Assembly (NCBI RefSeq): GCF_014643775.1
Contig: NZ_BMKC01000003.1
Span: 310,350-374,349, forward strand
DNA from: Arenimonas soli
Lineage (GTDB): Bacteria; Pseudomonadota; Gammaproteobacteria; Xanthomonadales; Xanthomonadaceae
DNA length: 64,000 bases
Direction: 5' to 3'
Both the position numbers and the translations under genes were made by a program. Under the pieces are notes generated by a model. It was not told the DNA's origin. It worked only from the letters and a program-made list of their open reading frames with translations, and made no database searches. Shown in pieces: positions 50,385 to 61,908 of this stretch (position 1 is the first letter of the stretch; each line of letters opens with the position of its first letter).

Positions 50385-51041
50385 ATGAAGACCCAGACCG
50401 CGCTGCTGCTTTGTTCATTCGTGATGCTGGCCGCCTGCGCCGGCGAGCCCCAGGCCCCCGCCGCCCCGGCATCGTCGCCGGTCGCCGAAGCGGCGGCTTC
50501 CGCCCCGGAACCCCTTGCGCCGGCCGACGCCTTCCTGGCCCGCCTGGCCGAACACTGCGGCGAAGCCTTTGCCGGCCGCATCGTCACCGACCTGCCGCCG
50601 CCCGAGGGTGACGACCCCTTCGCCGGCAAGCCGCTGGTGATGCACGTGCGCGATTGCAGCGCAGGTGAGCTCAAGGTGCCCTTCCACGTGGGCGACGACC
50701 ACTCGCGCACCTGGGTGATCACCCGTACCGACTCCGGCCTGCGCCTCAAGCACGACCACCGGCACGCCGACGGCAGCCCGGACGCCGTGACGATGTACGG
50801 CGGCGACACCGACGGCGAAGGCACCGCCGTACGCCAGAGCTTCCCGGTGGACGCCGACTCGGTGGCCATGTTCGGCCGCGAAGGCCTGAAGGCCTCGATC
50901 CAGAACACCTGGGCCATGGAAATCGAGCCCGGCAAGCGCTTCCTTTACGAACTCTCCCGCCCGGGCGGACGGCTGTTCCAGGTCGAGTTCGACCTGAGCC
51001 AGCCGGTCGAGCCGCCGCCGGCGCCCTGGGGGCACGACTAG
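50385..51041 (+). CDS. Predicted lipoprotein of unknown function
   Basis: 218 residues with a lipoprotein signal: MKTQTALLLCSFVMLAACAG (lipobox LAAC, Cys18). A Pro/Ala-rich stretch follows, then a soluble domain with HCGEAFAGRIVTD, RDDHSRTWVITRT-like (DDHSRTWVITRTDSGLRLKH) and PGKRFLYELSRPGGRLFQVEFD. This pattern is common in uncharacterised Lysobacterales proteins annotated only as hypothetical. Probably anchored in the outer membrane. It separates fmdB from aspS. I do not recognise a biochemical function. Confidence 0.85.
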   Translation: MKTQTALLLCSFVMLAACAGEPQAPAAPASSPVAEAAASAPEPLAPADAFLARLAEHCGEAFAGRIVTDLPPPEGDDPFAGKPLVMHVRDCSAGELKVPFHVGDDHSRTWVITRTDSGLRLKHDHRHADGSPDAVTMYGGDTDGEGTAVRQSFPVDADSVAMFGREGLKASIQNTWAMEIEPGKRFLYELSRPGGRLFQVEFDLSQPVEPPPAPWGHD

Positions 51042-51152
51042 CAGCGCCTGCTCCGCACTGGCCCGATTTGCCCGGCAATCCCCCAGGACCTACCATTACG
51101 GGCTTTTCCGGGGTCGGATTCCCGCCCCCGCGCCATGATTTCCGGAGCCAGC

Positions 51153-52928
51153 ATGCGCAGCCATTTCTGCGGCCTCGTGGACGAGTCCATGATCGGCCAG
51201 ACCGTCACCCTTTGCGGCTGGGCCGATGTCGCCCGCGACCTGGGCGGCGTCTGCTTCATCGACCTGCGTGACCACGAAGGCATCGTCCAGGTCGTGGCCG
51301 AACCGTCCGATACGCAGGGCAACGCAGCGGTGGTGAAGGCCGCCGCCGCGGTTGGCTACGAAGACTGCCTGCGCGTCAGCGGCACCGTGCGCGCCCGCCA
51401 TTCGGTCAACGACCGCATCCGCACCGGCAAGGTCGAAGTGGTGGCCACCGCCATCGAAGTGCTGAACAAGGCCGAGCCGCTGCCCTTCCACGCGCATGAA
51501 AACGCCGGCGAGGACATCCGCCTCAAGTACCGCTACCTCGACCTGCGCCGCCCGGAAATGCAGAAGATGATGCGCACCCGCATCCGCCTGGTGCAGTCGC
51601 TGCGCCGCTGGCTGGACGCGCGCGGTTTCCAGGACATCGAAACGCCCATCCTCACCAAGGCCACGCCCGAGGGCGCGCGCGACTTCCTGGTGCCGGCACG
51701 TTTGCACGCGGGCGAGTTCTACGCGCTGCCGCAGTCGCCGCAGCTGTTCAAGCAGATCCTGATGGTGGCCGGCTTCGACCGTTACTACCAGATCGCCCGC
51801 TGCTTCCGCGACGAGGCCCTGCGCGCCGACCGCCAGCTTGAATTCACCCAGCTCGACATGGAGTTCGCCTGGGTGTCCGAACGCGACGTGCAGGACGCGG
51901 TGGAAGGCATGATCCGCGAAGTCTTCAAGGAAGTGATCGACGTTGAACTCGACGCCACGTTCCCGCGCCTCACCTGGGCCGAGGCCATGCGCCGCTTTGG
52001 TTCCGACAAGCCCGACCTGCGCAACCCGCTGGAACTGGTGGACGTGGCCGAACTGGTGAGGGACTGCGGCTTCAAGGTCTTCGCCGACGCCGCCGGCGAA
52101 GACGGCGGCCGCGTTGCCGCGCTGCGCATTCCCGGCGGCGCCACGCTCAGCCGCAAGCAGATCGACGAATACGCCGCCCACGCCGCCAAGTACGGCGCCA
52201 AGGGCCTGGCCTACGCCAAGCTCGACGAGGCCGGCGCGGTGAACTCGCCGATCGCCAAGTTCTTCGACGAAGCCGCCTTCACCGCGCTGCTGCAGGCCAC
52301 CGGCGCCCGGGCGGGCGACATGGTCTTCTTTGGCGCGGGCGCCTACAACAAGGTCTGCGACTTCATGGGCGCGGTGCGCCTGAAGGCCGGCAAGGACTTC
52401 GGCCTGGTCCAGCATGCCTGGAAGCCGCTGTGGGTCACCGACTTCCCGATGTTCGAGTGGGACGAGGATCAAAGCCGTTACGTCGCGCTGCACCACCCGT
52501 TCACCGCGCCGGCCATCGACGACATCGCCGAGCTCAAGGCCAATGCCCGCATCGCGGTGTCGCGTGGTTACGACATGGTGCTCAACGGCAACGAAATCGG
52601 CGGCGGCTCGATCCGCATCCACCGTTCCGACATGCAAAGCGCGGTCTTCGACCTGCTGGGCATCGGTGCGGAGGAAGCCGAGGCCAAGTTCGGTTTCCTG
52701 CTCGACGCCCTGCGCTACGGCGCCCCGCCGCACGGTGGCATCGCGTTCGGCATCGACCGCATCGCCGCGCTCATGGCCGGCACCGAATCGATCCGCGACG
52801 TCATCGCCTTCCCCAAGACCACCACGGCCCAGTGCCTGATGACCGGCGCGCCGTCGCCGGTGCCCGAAGCGCAGCTGGCCGAAGTGCACGTGCGCGCCGT
52901 GCCCAAGGCCCCGGCCGCGAAGGACTAG
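51153..52928 (+). CDS. aspS: Aspartyl-tRNA synthetase AspRS
   Basis: 591 residues from ATG 51153, which has GGAG 6 bp upstream (an in-frame ATG at 51135 is less likely). The N-terminal OB-fold anticodon domain ([15 protein letters not shown]) is followed by the class II catalytic core: motif 1 around [11 protein letters not shown], motif 2 [18 protein letters not shown], the bacterial GAD insertion domain (about 290-420) and motif 3 [13 protein letters not shown]. Charges tRNA-Asp. Confidence 0.98.
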   Translation: MRSHFCGLVDESMIGQTVTLCGWADVARDLGGVCFIDLRDHEGIVQVVAEPSDTQGNAAVVKAAAAVGYEDCLRVSGTVRARHSVNDRIRTGKVEVVATAIEVLNKAEPLPFHAHENAGEDIRLKYRYLDLRRPEMQKMMRTRIRLVQSLRRWLDARGFQDIETPILTKATPEGARDFLVPARLHAGEFYALPQSPQLFKQILMVAGFDRYYQIARCFRDEALRADRQLEFTQLDMEFAWVSERDVQDAVEGMIREVFKEVIDVELDATFPRLTWAEAMRRFGSDKPDLRNPLELVDVAELVRDCGFKVFADAAGEDGGRVAALRIPGGATLSRKQIDEYAAHAAKYGAKGLAYAKLDEAGAVNSPIAKFFDEAAFTALLQATGARAGDMVFFGAGAYNKVCDFMGAVRLKAGKDFGLVQHAWKPLWVTDFPMFEWDEDQSRYVALHHPFTAPAIDDIAELKANARIAVSRGYDMVLNGNEIGGGSIRIHRSDMQSAVFDLLGIGAEEAEAKFGFLLDALRYGAPPHGGIAFGIDRIAALMAGTESIRDVIAFPKTTTAQCLMTGAPSPVPEAQLAEVHVRAVPKAPAAKD

Positions 52929-52932
52929 GACC

Positions 52933-53568
52933 CTGGCGACCGCGGCCCCCACCGGCGACCGCGTCATCCTGCTCCACGGGGTGTGGATGCGCGGGCTGAC
53001 GCTGTGGCCGCTGGCAAGGCGGCTGCGCCGCTTTGGCTACCGCGCCGAGGTTTTCGACTACGCCAGCCTGCTGCGCGGGCCGGCGCCCAGCGTCGACAAG
53101 CTGGCCAGTCGCCTGCAGGCGCTGGCCGACGGCCCGGTGCACCTGGTCGGCCACAGCCTGGGCGGCCTGGTGGCCCTGGAAACCGTGGCCAGCTATGCGG
53201 GCCTGCCGCCGGGGCGGGTGCTGTGCCTGGGCTCGCCGCTGGCGGGTTCCAGCGCCGCCCGCGGCCTGGCCCGCCACCACCTGGGTTTCTGGCTGGGCCG
53301 CAGCGGCACCCTGCTGCGCAGCGGCCTGCATGCCCTGCCCGAAGGCCGGGAAGTGGCTGTGATCGCCGGCAGCAAGGCCATGGGCCTGGGCAAGTACTTC
53401 GGCGACTTCGACGGCCTCAGCGACGGCACCGTGGCGGTGTGGGAAACCCGGCTGCCCGGCCTGGCCGACCACCGGGTGCTGCCCGACAGCCACACCGGCC
53501 TGCTGCTCGACCCGCGCGTGGGCGACCTGGCGGCGGGATTCCTTCGCGACGGCCGCTTCCCGGCCTGA
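52933..53568 (+). CDS. Alpha/beta hydrolase (lipase-like), start codon unclear
   Basis: About 211 residues. The fold is recognisable from [21 protein letters not shown] (oxyanion-hole His-Gly), nucleophile elbow GHSLGG ([15 protein letters not shown]), catalytic Asp near [14 protein letters not shown] and His in [10 protein letters not shown]. The frame has no ATG before the conserved LLHG strand; the first usual start (GTG 52981) would delete it. I therefore mark the coding start at a CTG (52933), 4 bp after aspS ends; the true start may be this or lie inside aspS. Substrate unknown; related proteins are called lipase-like or PGAP1-like hydrolases. Confidence 0.78.
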   Translation: MATAAPTGDRVILLHGVWMRGLTLWPLARRLRRFGYRAEVFDYASLLRGPAPSVDKLASRLQALADGPVHLVGHSLGGLVALETVASYAGLPPGRVLCLGSPLAGSSAARGLARHHLGFWLGRSGTLLRSGLHALPEGREVAVIAGSKAMGLGKYFGDFDGLSDGTVAVWETRLPGLADHRVLPDSHTGLLLDPRVGDLAAGFLRDGRFPA

Positions 53569-53594
53569 AGACGGCTGCGGTCGGGGCCCGGCCG

Positions 53595-53600
53595 TATAAT
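53595..53600 (+). promoter_or_regulatory. Perfect -10 (TATAAT) upstream of yebC
   Basis: TATAAT lies 33 bp before the yebC ATG in a GC-rich stretch. No -35 resembling TTGACA is present at 16-18 bp. A start near 53607 would give a leader of about 27 nt. Probably drives yebC-ruvC-ruvA-ruvB. Confidence 0.5.
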
Positions 53601-53633
53601 CACGGCTTCGCCACAGCACAAAGAGTCGGGTTC

Positions 53634-54365
53634 ATGGGCAGATTGATGGCCATCGAAGGGCGCAAGAACGCCCAGGACGCCAAGCGCGGCAAGGTCTTCA
53701 CCAAGGTCATCCGCGAGATTTCCACCGCTGCGCGCCTGGGCGGCGGCGACCCCAAGGCCAACCCGCGCCTGCGCGTGGCGGTGGACAAGGCGCTGGCGGT
53801 GAACATGACCCGCGACGTGATCGACCGCGCCATCAAGAAGGCCACCGGCGAACTCGAAGGCGTCAGCTACGAGGAAATCCGCTACGAGGGTTACGCGCCC
53901 GGCGGCGTCGCGGTCATCGTCGACTGCCTGACCGACAACAAGGTGCGCACCGTGGCCGACGTGCGCCACGCCTTCAACAAGTGCGGCGGCAACCTGGGCA
54001 CCGACGGCTCGGTGGCCTTCATGTTCCGCAAGCTCGGCGTGCTCAGCTTCGGGCCCGAAAGCAGCGAAGACGCCATCACCGAAGCCGCCATCGAAGCCGG
54101 CGCCGACGATGTCGCCAGCTACCCCGACGACGGCGTCATCGAGGTGCTGACCGCGCCCGAGGCCTTCGAGGAAGTGAAGGCGGCCATGGCTGCGGCCGGC
54201 CACGTCGCCCTGGATGCGCAGGTGACGATGCGCGCGGAGAACGACAGCAAGGTCGAAGGCGAGGTCGCGCTGCAGGTCAAGAAGATGCTCGACATGCTCG
54301 AGGACCTGGACGACGTGCAGGACGTCTACCACAACGCCGACCTGGGCGACGCCGCCTGGACGTGA
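53634..54365 (+). CDS. yebC: YebC/PmpR-family translation/transcription factor
   Basis: 243 residues of the YebC/TACO1 family. Starts [29 protein letters not shown], followed by [31 protein letters not shown] and the [19 protein letters not shown] core. Members act as ribosome-associated factors that ease stalling at polyproline stretches, and some were described as DNA-binding regulators. It is the first gene of the ruv operon; ruvC begins with a GTG overlapping the yebC stop by 4 bp. Confidence 0.96.
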   Translation: MGRLMAIEGRKNAQDAKRGKVFTKVIREISTAARLGGGDPKANPRLRVAVDKALAVNMTRDVIDRAIKKATGELEGVSYEEIRYEGYAPGGVAVIVDCLTDNKVRTVADVRHAFNKCGGNLGTDGSVAFMFRKLGVLSFGPESSEDAITEAAIEAGADDVASYPDDGVIEVLTAPEAFEEVKAAMAAAGHVALDAQVTMRAENDSKVEGEVALQVKKMLDMLEDLDDVQDVYHNADLGDAAWT

Positions 54366-54889
54366 CCCGCATCCTAGGCATCGACCCGGGCTCGCAGCGC
54401 ACCGGCATCGGCCTGGTGGACGTGGATGCGTCGGGCAAGAGCACCTACGTGCACTGCCAGGCGCTGAACCTGCTGCTCGACACCGACGATTTCCCGGCGC
54501 GGCTGGGCAAGCTGGTGTTCGACCTCGAGGACATCCTGGCCGAGTGGAAGCCCACGGTGGTGGCGATCGAGTCGGTGTTCATGGCCAAGTCGGCCACCTC
54601 GGCGCTGAAGCTGGGCCACGCCCGCGGCGCGGCGATCGCGACGGTGGTTCGCCATGGCCTGCCGGTGCACGAATACGCGCCGCGGCAGATCAAACAATCG
54701 CTGGTGGGCACCGGCGCCGCCGACAAGGACCAGGTCCAGCACATGGTGCGGCTGCTGCTTTCGCTGCCGGAAAAAAAGCTGCAGGCCGACGCCGCCGACG
54801 CCCTGGCGGTGGCCCTGACCCACGCACATACCAGCGCCACGGCCGGCCGCACCGGCCTGGCCGCGGCCCTGCTAAGGAGACGCCGATGA
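54362..54889 (+). CDS. ruvC: Holliday junction resolvase RuvC
   Basis: RuvC cuts Holliday junctions symmetrically during recombination repair. 175 residues from a GTG start (GTGA overlap with yebC). Catalytic acidic residues are in [12 protein letters not shown] (Asp7), [24 protein letters not shown] (Glu about 66) and [13 protein letters not shown] (Asp about 139 and following). Overlaps ruvA by 4 bp. Confidence 0.97.
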   Translation: MTRILGIDPGSQRTGIGLVDVDASGKSTYVHCQALNLLLDTDDFPARLGKLVFDLEDILAEWKPTVVAIESVFMAKSATSALKLGHARGAAIATVVRHGLPVHEYAPRQIKQSLVGTGAADKDQVQHMVRLLLSLPEKKLQADAADALAVALTHAHTSATAGRTGLAAALLRRRR

Positions 54890-55482
54890 TCGGTCGCCTG
54901 AAAGGCATCCTGGTGTACAAGTCGCCGCCGCAGCTGATGGTGGACGTCAACGGCGTCGGCTACGAACTCTCGGCGCCGATGAGCACCTTCTACGACCTGC
55001 CGGAAGTGGGGCGCGAGGTCACGCTGTCCACGCACTACGCGGTGAAGGAAGACGGCGTGGCGCTTTACGGCTTCCTGACCGAAGCCGAACGCCGCCTGTT
55101 CCGCGAGGTGCAGAAGGTCACCGGCGTCGGCGCCAAGATCGCCCTGGCGGTGCTCTCGGGCGCCAGCGTCGACGACTTCGCGCGCCTGGTGCAGTCCGGC
55201 GACATCACCGCGCTGACCCGCATCCCGGGCATCGGCAAAAAGACCGCCGAACGCATGGTGGTCGAGCTGCGCGACCGCGCGGCCGACTTCGCCGGGGGCG
55301 GCGCGGTGCTCAGCGGCACCGGCGGCGCGGTCCCCGCCGACCCGGCCTCCGAGGCCTCGGTGGCCCTGCAGCAGCTGGGCTACAAGCCCGCCGAAGTCCA
55401 GCGCATGCTCAAGCAGGCCGAACCGGGCGACTCTGCCGAAGACATCATCCGCAAGGCCCTCAGGTCCGTTCTGAGGGGCTAG
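54886..55482 (+). CDS. ruvA: Holliday junction branch-migration DNA-binding subunit RuvA
   Basis: 198 residues, normal length. Begins [28 protein letters not shown] (OB fold), with helix-hairpin-helix motifs ([33 protein letters not shown]) and a C-terminal RuvB-binding domain ([18 protein letters not shown]). AAGGAG ribosome site. It binds the four-way junction and recruits the RuvB motors. Confidence 0.97.
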   Translation: MIGRLKGILVYKSPPQLMVDVNGVGYELSAPMSTFYDLPEVGREVTLSTHYAVKEDGVALYGFLTEAERRLFREVQKVTGVGAKIALAVLSGASVDDFARLVQSGDITALTRIPGIGKKTAERMVVELRDRAADFAGGGAVLSGTGGAVPADPASEASVALQQLGYKPAEVQRMLKQAEPGDSAEDIIRKALRSVLRG

Positions 55483-55502
55483 AGCCTGCATAATGGCTGC
55501 CC

Positions 55503-56540
55503 ATGGAAGACACCCGCGTCATCGCCCCCGCCGCCACCCGTGAAGATGACCTCGCCGAGGCCAGCATCCGGCCCCGGCGGCTGGACGACTACCTTGGCCA
55601 GCAGCCGGTCCGGGAACAGCTCAAGATCGCCATCGAGGCCGCCAAGGGCCGGTCCGAGGCCATGGACCACGTGCTCATCTTCGGACCGCCGGGCCTGGGC
55701 AAGACCACGCTCAGCCACGTCATCGCCAACGAACTGGGCGTCAACCTGCGCCAGACCTCCGGCCCGGTGATCGAACGCGCCGGCGACCTGGCCGCGCTGC
55801 TGACCAACCTGCAGCCGCACGACGTGCTGTTCGTGGACGAAATCCATCGCCTGTCGCCGGTGGTCGAGGAAGTCCTTTACCCGGCCATGGAAGACTTCCA
55901 GATCGACATCATGATCGGCGAGGGGCCCGCGGCCCGTTCGATCAAGCTCGACCTGCCGCCCTTCACGCTGATCGGCGCCACCACGCGCGCCGGCCTGCTG
56001 ACCGCGCCCCTGCGCGACCGCTTCGGCATCGTCCAGCGCCTGGAGTTCTACAGCGCCGAGGAACTGACCCGCATCGTGCGCCGCTCGGCCACCATCCTGG
56101 GCATCGAATGCGCCCCCGACGGCGCCGGCGAAATCGCCCGCCGCAGCCGCGGCACCCCGCGCATCGCCAACCGCCTGCTGCGGCGCGTGCGCGACTTCGC
56201 CCAGGTGCGCGCCGGCGGCGTCATCACCCGCCCGGTGGCCGACGAGGCCATGGCGATGCTCAAGATCGACGCCGAGGGCTTCGACCAGCTCGACCGGCGC
56301 ATGCTGCAGATGATCATCGAAAACTTCGACGGCGGCCCGGTGGGCGTGGAATCCCTGGCCGCGGCCCTGAGCGAAGAGCGGGGCACGCTCGAGGACGTCA
56401 TCGAGCCCTACCTGATCCAGCAGGGTTACCTGGTGCGTTCGGCCCGCGGCCGCATGGCCACCCACAAGGCGTATACCCACCTGGGGCTGAAGTCCCCCCG
56501 CAAGGCCCCGGCGCCCGACGACCTGTTCGAAGCCCCATGA
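55503..56540 (+). CDS. ruvB: Holliday junction branch-migration ATPase RuvB
   Basis: 345 residues. AAA+ protein with [22 protein letters not shown], Walker [17 protein letters not shown], Walker [10 protein letters not shown], sensor 1 GATTRAG and C-terminal winged helix ([21 protein letters not shown]). It drives branch migration with RuvA. ATGA overlap with ybgC links recombination genes to the tol-pal genes, an arrangement common in this order. Confidence 0.98.
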   Translation: MEDTRVIAPAATREDDLAEASIRPRRLDDYLGQQPVREQLKIAIEAAKGRSEAMDHVLIFGPPGLGKTTLSHVIANELGVNLRQTSGPVIERAGDLAALLTNLQPHDVLFVDEIHRLSPVVEEVLYPAMEDFQIDIMIGEGPAARSIKLDLPPFTLIGATTRAGLLTAPLRDRFGIVQRLEFYSAEELTRIVRRSATILGIECAPDGAGEIARRSRGTPRIANRLLRRVRDFAQVRAGGVITRPVADEAMAMLKIDAEGFDQLDRRMLQMIIENFDGGPVGVESLAAALSEERGTLEDVIEPYLIQQGYLVRSARGRMATHKAYTHLGLKSPRKAPAPDDLFEAP

Positions 56541-56935
56541 AACCGGCGTTCAGCTTCCCGATAAGGGTTTATTGGGAGGATACCGATGCTGGCGGGGTGG
56601 TCTACCACGCCAGCTACGTCCGGTTCCTGGAGCGCGCCCGCACCGAGTGGCTGCGCGCCATGGGCCTGGGCCAGCAGGCACTGAAGGACCGTGAGGACCT
56701 GGTGCTGGTGATCCGCGACATGAGCCTGGATTTCCACAAACCGGCGCGCCTGGACGATGAACTGCAGGCCAGCGTCGAACTGCTTGAACGCCGGCGCGCC
56801 AGCCTGCTGTTCGCGCAGAAGATTACCCGAGGCAATCAGGTGCTGGTCGGCGCGAAAGTGCGCGCCGCCTGCCTGGTGGCCTCGAGCTTCAAACCCCGCG
56901 CGCTGCCCGAGTGGCTGCTCGCGGACACCCCCTGA
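56537..56935 (+). CDS. ybgC: Acyl-CoA thioesterase YbgC (Tol-Pal associated)
   Basis: 132 residues of the hotdog 4-hydroxybenzoyl-CoA thioesterase family. The active-site motif is [22 protein letters not shown] (catalytic Asp). It has ~normal length and is the first gene of the ybgC-tolQRAB-pal-cpoB operon. E. coli YbgC hydrolyses short-chain acyl-CoAs and binds acyl carrier protein; its role in the Tol system is unclear. Confidence 0.96.
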   Translation: MKPAFSFPIRVYWEDTDAGGVVYHASYVRFLERARTEWLRAMGLGQQALKDREDLVLVIRDMSLDFHKPARLDDELQASVELLERRRASLLFAQKITRGNQVLVGAKVRAACLVASSFKPRALPEWLLADTP

Positions 56936-56950
56936 TCCGGAGTCCTGCCG

Positions 56951-57727
<777 letters not shown>

Positions 57728-57771
57728 GCGGGCAACCCCGTTTCCCCCGGTCCCACGTTAGGTACTGACGC

Positions 57772-58201
<430 letters not shown>

Positions 58202-58212
<11 letters not shown>

Positions 58213-59155
58213 AGCCATTCCCCTTCGCGACCCCCGGGACGAAGGCCTGGGCGGGCCGCTTTTGATGGCGCTGGCCCTGCACGTGGGCGTGGCCCTGTTG
58301 CTGCTGGTCGGCGGCTGGCTACAGCGCCCGCCCGAAGCGGTGTCGGTGGCTGGCCCGGTGCTCGACGCCACGCTGATCATCTCCACGGCCGACATCAGCG
58401 CCGCCGAGCAGACCGCCGAAGCCGCCCCGAAACCGGCTCCGCGCGCCGAGCTGGAGATGGCCCCGCCGCCGCAGCCGGTGCCGGTGCCGCGCCCCCAGGA
58501 CGCCCCCATCGAAACCCAGCCGGCGCCGCAGGCCCCGATCCCCAAGCCCGACACCCGCGAGCAGGAAGCCGTCGCCCGCCTGGCCCTGGAGCAGGAACAG
58601 GCCCGCGAGAAAGAGGAACAGGAGGCGCGCCGCATCCAGGAGCAGATCGACCTGACCGAACGCGAACGCCAGCAGGAAGTCGAGGAACGCCAGCGCCAGC
58701 GCCGCCAGCAGCTTGAAGCCCTGCGCGCCGAGCGCGAGGCCGCCGAGCGCCGTACCCGGCTCGAAGAGCAGCGCCTGCGCCAGCTGGCCGACCGCGAGGC
58801 CACGCCGGCCCCGCAGCCCCGCCCGACGCCGGCGCCGGCCCAGGCCAGCGGTGGCAACAATGGCACCGACACCGACCTCAAGGCCCGCTACGCCCTGGCC
58901 ATGCTGCAGACCGCCCAGCAGAACTGGAACCGGGTTCTGGCGCCCGAACGCACCCGCTGTCAGGTGCGCTTCACCCAAATACCCGGCGGAGAGGTTATTG
59001 ATGTGGCATTCCTGAGCTGTCCATTCGACGCCCAGGGCCGGGAATCGGTGGAACGCGCCCTGCGCCGTTCGCCGATGCCCTATGAAGAGTTCAAACCCGT
59101 GTTCGAGCGACAAGTTACCCTGACGTTCTGCTACCCCGAAGAGGCCTGCCGATGA
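58202..59155 (+). CDS. tolA: Tol-Pal energy transducer TolA
   Basis: 317 residues from ATG 58202 (a GTG lies one codon upstream). Domain I: membrane helix LLMALALHVGVALLLLVGGW with the conserved His. Domain II: Pro-rich stretch, then a long charged coiled coil (about 115-205; EKEEQEARRIQEQIDLTERE). Domain III: C-terminal TonB-like domain (about 225-317) with two cysteines that could pair. It spans the periplasm to contact TolB and Pal. Overlaps tolR by 11 bp and tolB by 4 bp. Confidence 0.95.
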
Positions 59156-60462
59156 TGCGTTTCCTTACTTTCCTGGCGCTCGCGCTGCTGCTTCCCTTCG
59201 GCCAGGCCCGGGCCCAGGGCCTGGACATCGGCGTGGTCACCGGCAACGAAGCCGCGCTGCCGATCGCCGTCGTGCCGATGCCCTACCTGGGCACTTCGGT
59301 CGCACCCGATACCGACATCGCCGCGGTTATCCGCGCCGACCTCAACCGCTCGGGGCAGTTCCGCGCCCTGGCCGAGCAGGACGTGATCGAAAAGCCGCTG
59401 CGCGGCTCCGAGATCAAGTTCCCCACCTGGCGCGTGCTGCGCCAGGACTTCGTGGTGGTCGGCCGCGTGCTCGACAACCCCGACGGCGGCTACCGCGTCG
59501 AATACGAACTGTGGGACGTGGCCAAGCAGGAACGCCTGCTGGGCCTGGCCGTCGGTGGCCGCGCCCGCGGCATGCGCGACGTCGCCCACCAGATCGCCGA
59601 CCAGATCTACGAAAAGATCCTGGGCGTGCGTGGCGCATTCTGGACCCGCATCGCCTATGTCACCGCCAACGGCGTCGGCGCGAACACCCAGTATTCGCTG
59701 ATGATCGCCGACTCCGACGGCTTCAACCCGCAGACCGTGGTGCGCTCGCGCGAGCCGCTGCTGTCGGCGGCCTGGAGCCCGGACGGCCGCAAGCTGGCCT
59801 ACGTCAGCTTCGAGCGCGGCAACTCCACCATCTACATCCAGGAAATCGCCACCGGCGCCCGCGAAGTGGTCGCCAGCTTCAAGGGCATCAACGGCGCGCC
59901 CTCGTTCTCGCCGGACGGTCGGCGCCTGGCCCTGACCCTCTCGCGCTCGGGCAATCCCGAGATCTACGTGATGGACCTGGCCAGCAAGAACCTCACCCAG
60001 GTGACCCGTCACTGGGGCATCGACACCGAGGCCGTGTGGACCGCCGACGGCCAGTCCCTGGTCTTCACCTCGGACCGCGCCGGCAAGCCGCAGCTCTACC
60101 AGGTGCCGGCCGGCGGCGGCGAGGCCACCCGCGTCAGCTTCCAGGGCGACTCCAATGCCAAGGCCAGTATTTCCTTTGACGGCAAGAAGATAGCTATGGC
60201 ACAGGGCAATGGAAACGTTTATCGTATTGCCGTTCTTGACCGCAGCTTCGGCGGGTCGGGGCGCTGGCAGACCCTGTCGCCGGGCAACCTCGACGAGTCT
60301 CCCAGTTTTGCCCCCAACGCCAGCATGCTGCTGTATGCCACGAAGGAAGGGTCCCGTGGCGTGCTGTACGCCGTATCGGCGGACGGTCGGGTGAGGCAGC
60401 GTTTGGTTTTGGCCGATGGTGACGTCCGGGAGCCCGCCTGGTCACCGTACCGGCAGAGGTAA
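59152..60462 (+). CDS. tolB: Periplasmic Tol-Pal beta-propeller TolB
   Basis: 436 residues. Signal peptide MMRFLTFLALALLLPFGQAR-AQG, an N-terminal alpha/beta domain (about 20-160) and a six-bladed propeller with repeats AWSPDGRKLAYVS, SFSPDGRRLALTLSRSGNPEI and VWTADGQSLVFTSDRAGKPQLY. The N-terminus of mature TolB touches TolA, the propeller holds Pal. ATGA overlap with tolA. Confidence 0.97.
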   Translation: MMRFLTFLALALLLPFGQARAQGLDIGVVTGNEAALPIAVVPMPYLGTSVAPDTDIAAVIRADLNRSGQFRALAEQDVIEKPLRGSEIKFPTWRVLRQDFVVVGRVLDNPDGGYRVEYELWDVAKQERLLGLAVGGRARGMRDVAHQIADQIYEKILGVRGAFWTRIAYVTANGVGANTQYSLMIADSDGFNPQTVVRSREPLLSAAWSPDGRKLAYVSFERGNSTIYIQEIATGAREVVASFKGINGAPSFSPDGRRLALTLSRSGNPEIYVMDLASKNLTQVTRHWGIDTEAVWTADGQSLVFTSDRAGKPQLYQVPAGGGEATRVSFQGDSNAKASISFDGKKIAMAQGNGNVYRIAVLDRSFGGSGRWQTLSPGNLDESPSFAPNASMLLYATKEGSRGVLYAVSADGRVRQRLVLADGDVREPAWSPYRQR

Positions 60463-60533
60463 GAGAGAGTAGGACGGGCCCTTCCAAAAAATAAGCACCA
60501 CCACTGCATCCGAGAACCCCAAGAGGCTTTGCC

Positions 60534-61040
60534 ATGAATACCACCACCCGCGTGCTGCTCGCCGCTTCGATCTGTGTCGCCCTCGCCGCCTGCACCAAGA
60601 AGGTCAAGGAAGAAGATACGGCGCCGGTAGACACCACCCCGGCCACCACGGCGCCGGTTTCCGACGGTCGTTACACCCCGGCCGACCTGGACTCCGATTC
60701 CTGCCTGCGCCAGCGTACCGTCTACTTCGACTTCGACCAGGACACCCTGCGTCCGGAGTTCCAGGCCATCATGGCCTGCCACGCCAAGTACCTGAACGAC
60801 CGTTCCCAGGCCCGCGTCACGCTCGAGGGCAATGCCGACGAGCGCGGCACCCGCGAATACAACCTGGGCCTGGGCGAGCGTCGCGGCAACGCCGTCTCCG
60901 GCGCCCTGCAGGGTGCGGGTGGTTCGGCCGGCCAGATCACCGTCGTTTCCTACGGTGAAGAGCGTCCGACCTGCAACACGTCCAACGAGTCCTGCTGGCA
61001 GCAGAACCGTCGCGTCGAAATCGTCTACACCGCCAAGTAA
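60534..61040 (+). CDS. pal: Peptidoglycan-associated lipoprotein Pal
   Basis: 168 residues. Signal peptide with lipobox LAAC (Cys about 20), a Thr/Pro-rich linker, then an OmpA-like domain with VYFDFDQDTLRPEFQAI and GNADERGTREYNLGLGERR, which bind meso-diaminopimelate of peptidoglycan. Anchors the outer membrane. 71 bp separate it from tolB and may hold its own promoter, though I see no clear one. Confidence 0.97.
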   Translation: MNTTTRVLLAASICVALAACTKKVKEEDTAPVDTTPATTAPVSDGRYTPADLDSDSCLRQRTVYFDFDQDTLRPEFQAIMACHAKYLNDRSQARVTLEGNADERGTREYNLGLGERRGNAVSGALQGAGGSAGQITVVSYGEERPTCNTSNESCWQQNRRVEIVYTAK

Positions 61041-61043
61041 GTG

Positions 61044-61883
61044 ATGGCCCGCCAGCACATTGTCTGCGTGCTGGCCGTGGTGGCCGCCCTCGTGGCGGCC
61101 ACTTCGGCCACCCCGGCCCAGGCCCAGCGCCTTAGCCTGGCCGAACGCGTCACCCTGCTCGAGAACCAGGCCAATGCGGAGAACCGCAGCGCCGGCCAGG
61201 CCAACCTCGAGGCACAGAACCGCATCACCCAGCTGCAGGCCGAAGTGTCGGGCCTGCGCAACCAGATCGAGACGCTCACGCACGAAATCGAGCAGCTCAA
61301 GCAGCGCAACCGCGACCAGTACGTAGACCTCGACAGCCGCCTGCAGCGGCTCGAGGGCGGCGCGCCCGTGGCTGCCACCCCGAATTCCCCGGTTGCGGCC
61401 CCGGCGACGCCGGCCGCTCCGGCACAGGCCGATGCCGCGCCTGTCTCCGCATCGGCCAACGCCGGCGCGGACGCCAGCGCCCCGGCCGACCCGGCCGCCG
61501 AAGAGGCCGCCTACCAGGCCGCGCTCGACGCGCTGGTGGAACGCTTCGAAGCCGACCAGTCGGCGCGCCAGTTCGAGGCCTTCATCCGCGACTACCCGGC
61601 CAGCCCGCTGGTGCCCAATGCCTGGTACTGGCTGGGCGAAAGTTATTACGTCACCCAGAACTACGACCTGGCGCTGGAAGCCTTCCAGTCCCTGCTGGCC
61701 GGCTACCCGGGCTCGCGCAAGGAAGCCGATGCGCTGCTCAAGGTCGGCTATTGCCAGGTGGCACTGGGCCAGCGTGCCACCGGCGAAGACACCCTGCGCG
61801 ACGTCTCGGTCCGTTTCCCGGGCTCGGAAGCCGCCGCCAAGGCACAAAGTCGCCTGCGCACGCTCGCGCTCGAAAACCGCTGA
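61044..61883 (+). CDS. cpoB: Cell division coordinator CpoB (YbgF)
   Basis: 279 residues from ATG 61044, 4 bp after pal. A signal peptide ending ATPAQA, a trimerising coiled coil (about 30-100; ANLEAQNRITQLQAEVSGLR), an Ala/Pro linker and C-terminal TPR repeats (about 155-279; YWLGESYYVTQNYDLALEAFQ). In E. coli it couples peptidoglycan synthesis by PBP1B to Tol-driven constriction. Confidence 0.96.
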   Translation: MARQHIVCVLAVVAALVAATSATPAQAQRLSLAERVTLLENQANAENRSAGQANLEAQNRITQLQAEVSGLRNQIETLTHEIEQLKQRNRDQYVDLDSRLQRLEGGAPVAATPNSPVAAPATPAAPAQADAAPVSASANAGADASAPADPAAEEAAYQAALDALVERFEADQSARQFEAFIRDYPASPLVPNAWYWLGESYYVTQNYDLALEAFQSLLAGYPGSRKEADALLKVGYCQVALGQRATGEDTLRDVSVRFPGSEAAAKAQSRLRTLALENR

Positions 61884-61908
61884 TCCCGGCGCCAGGCCGG
61901 ACACCGCC

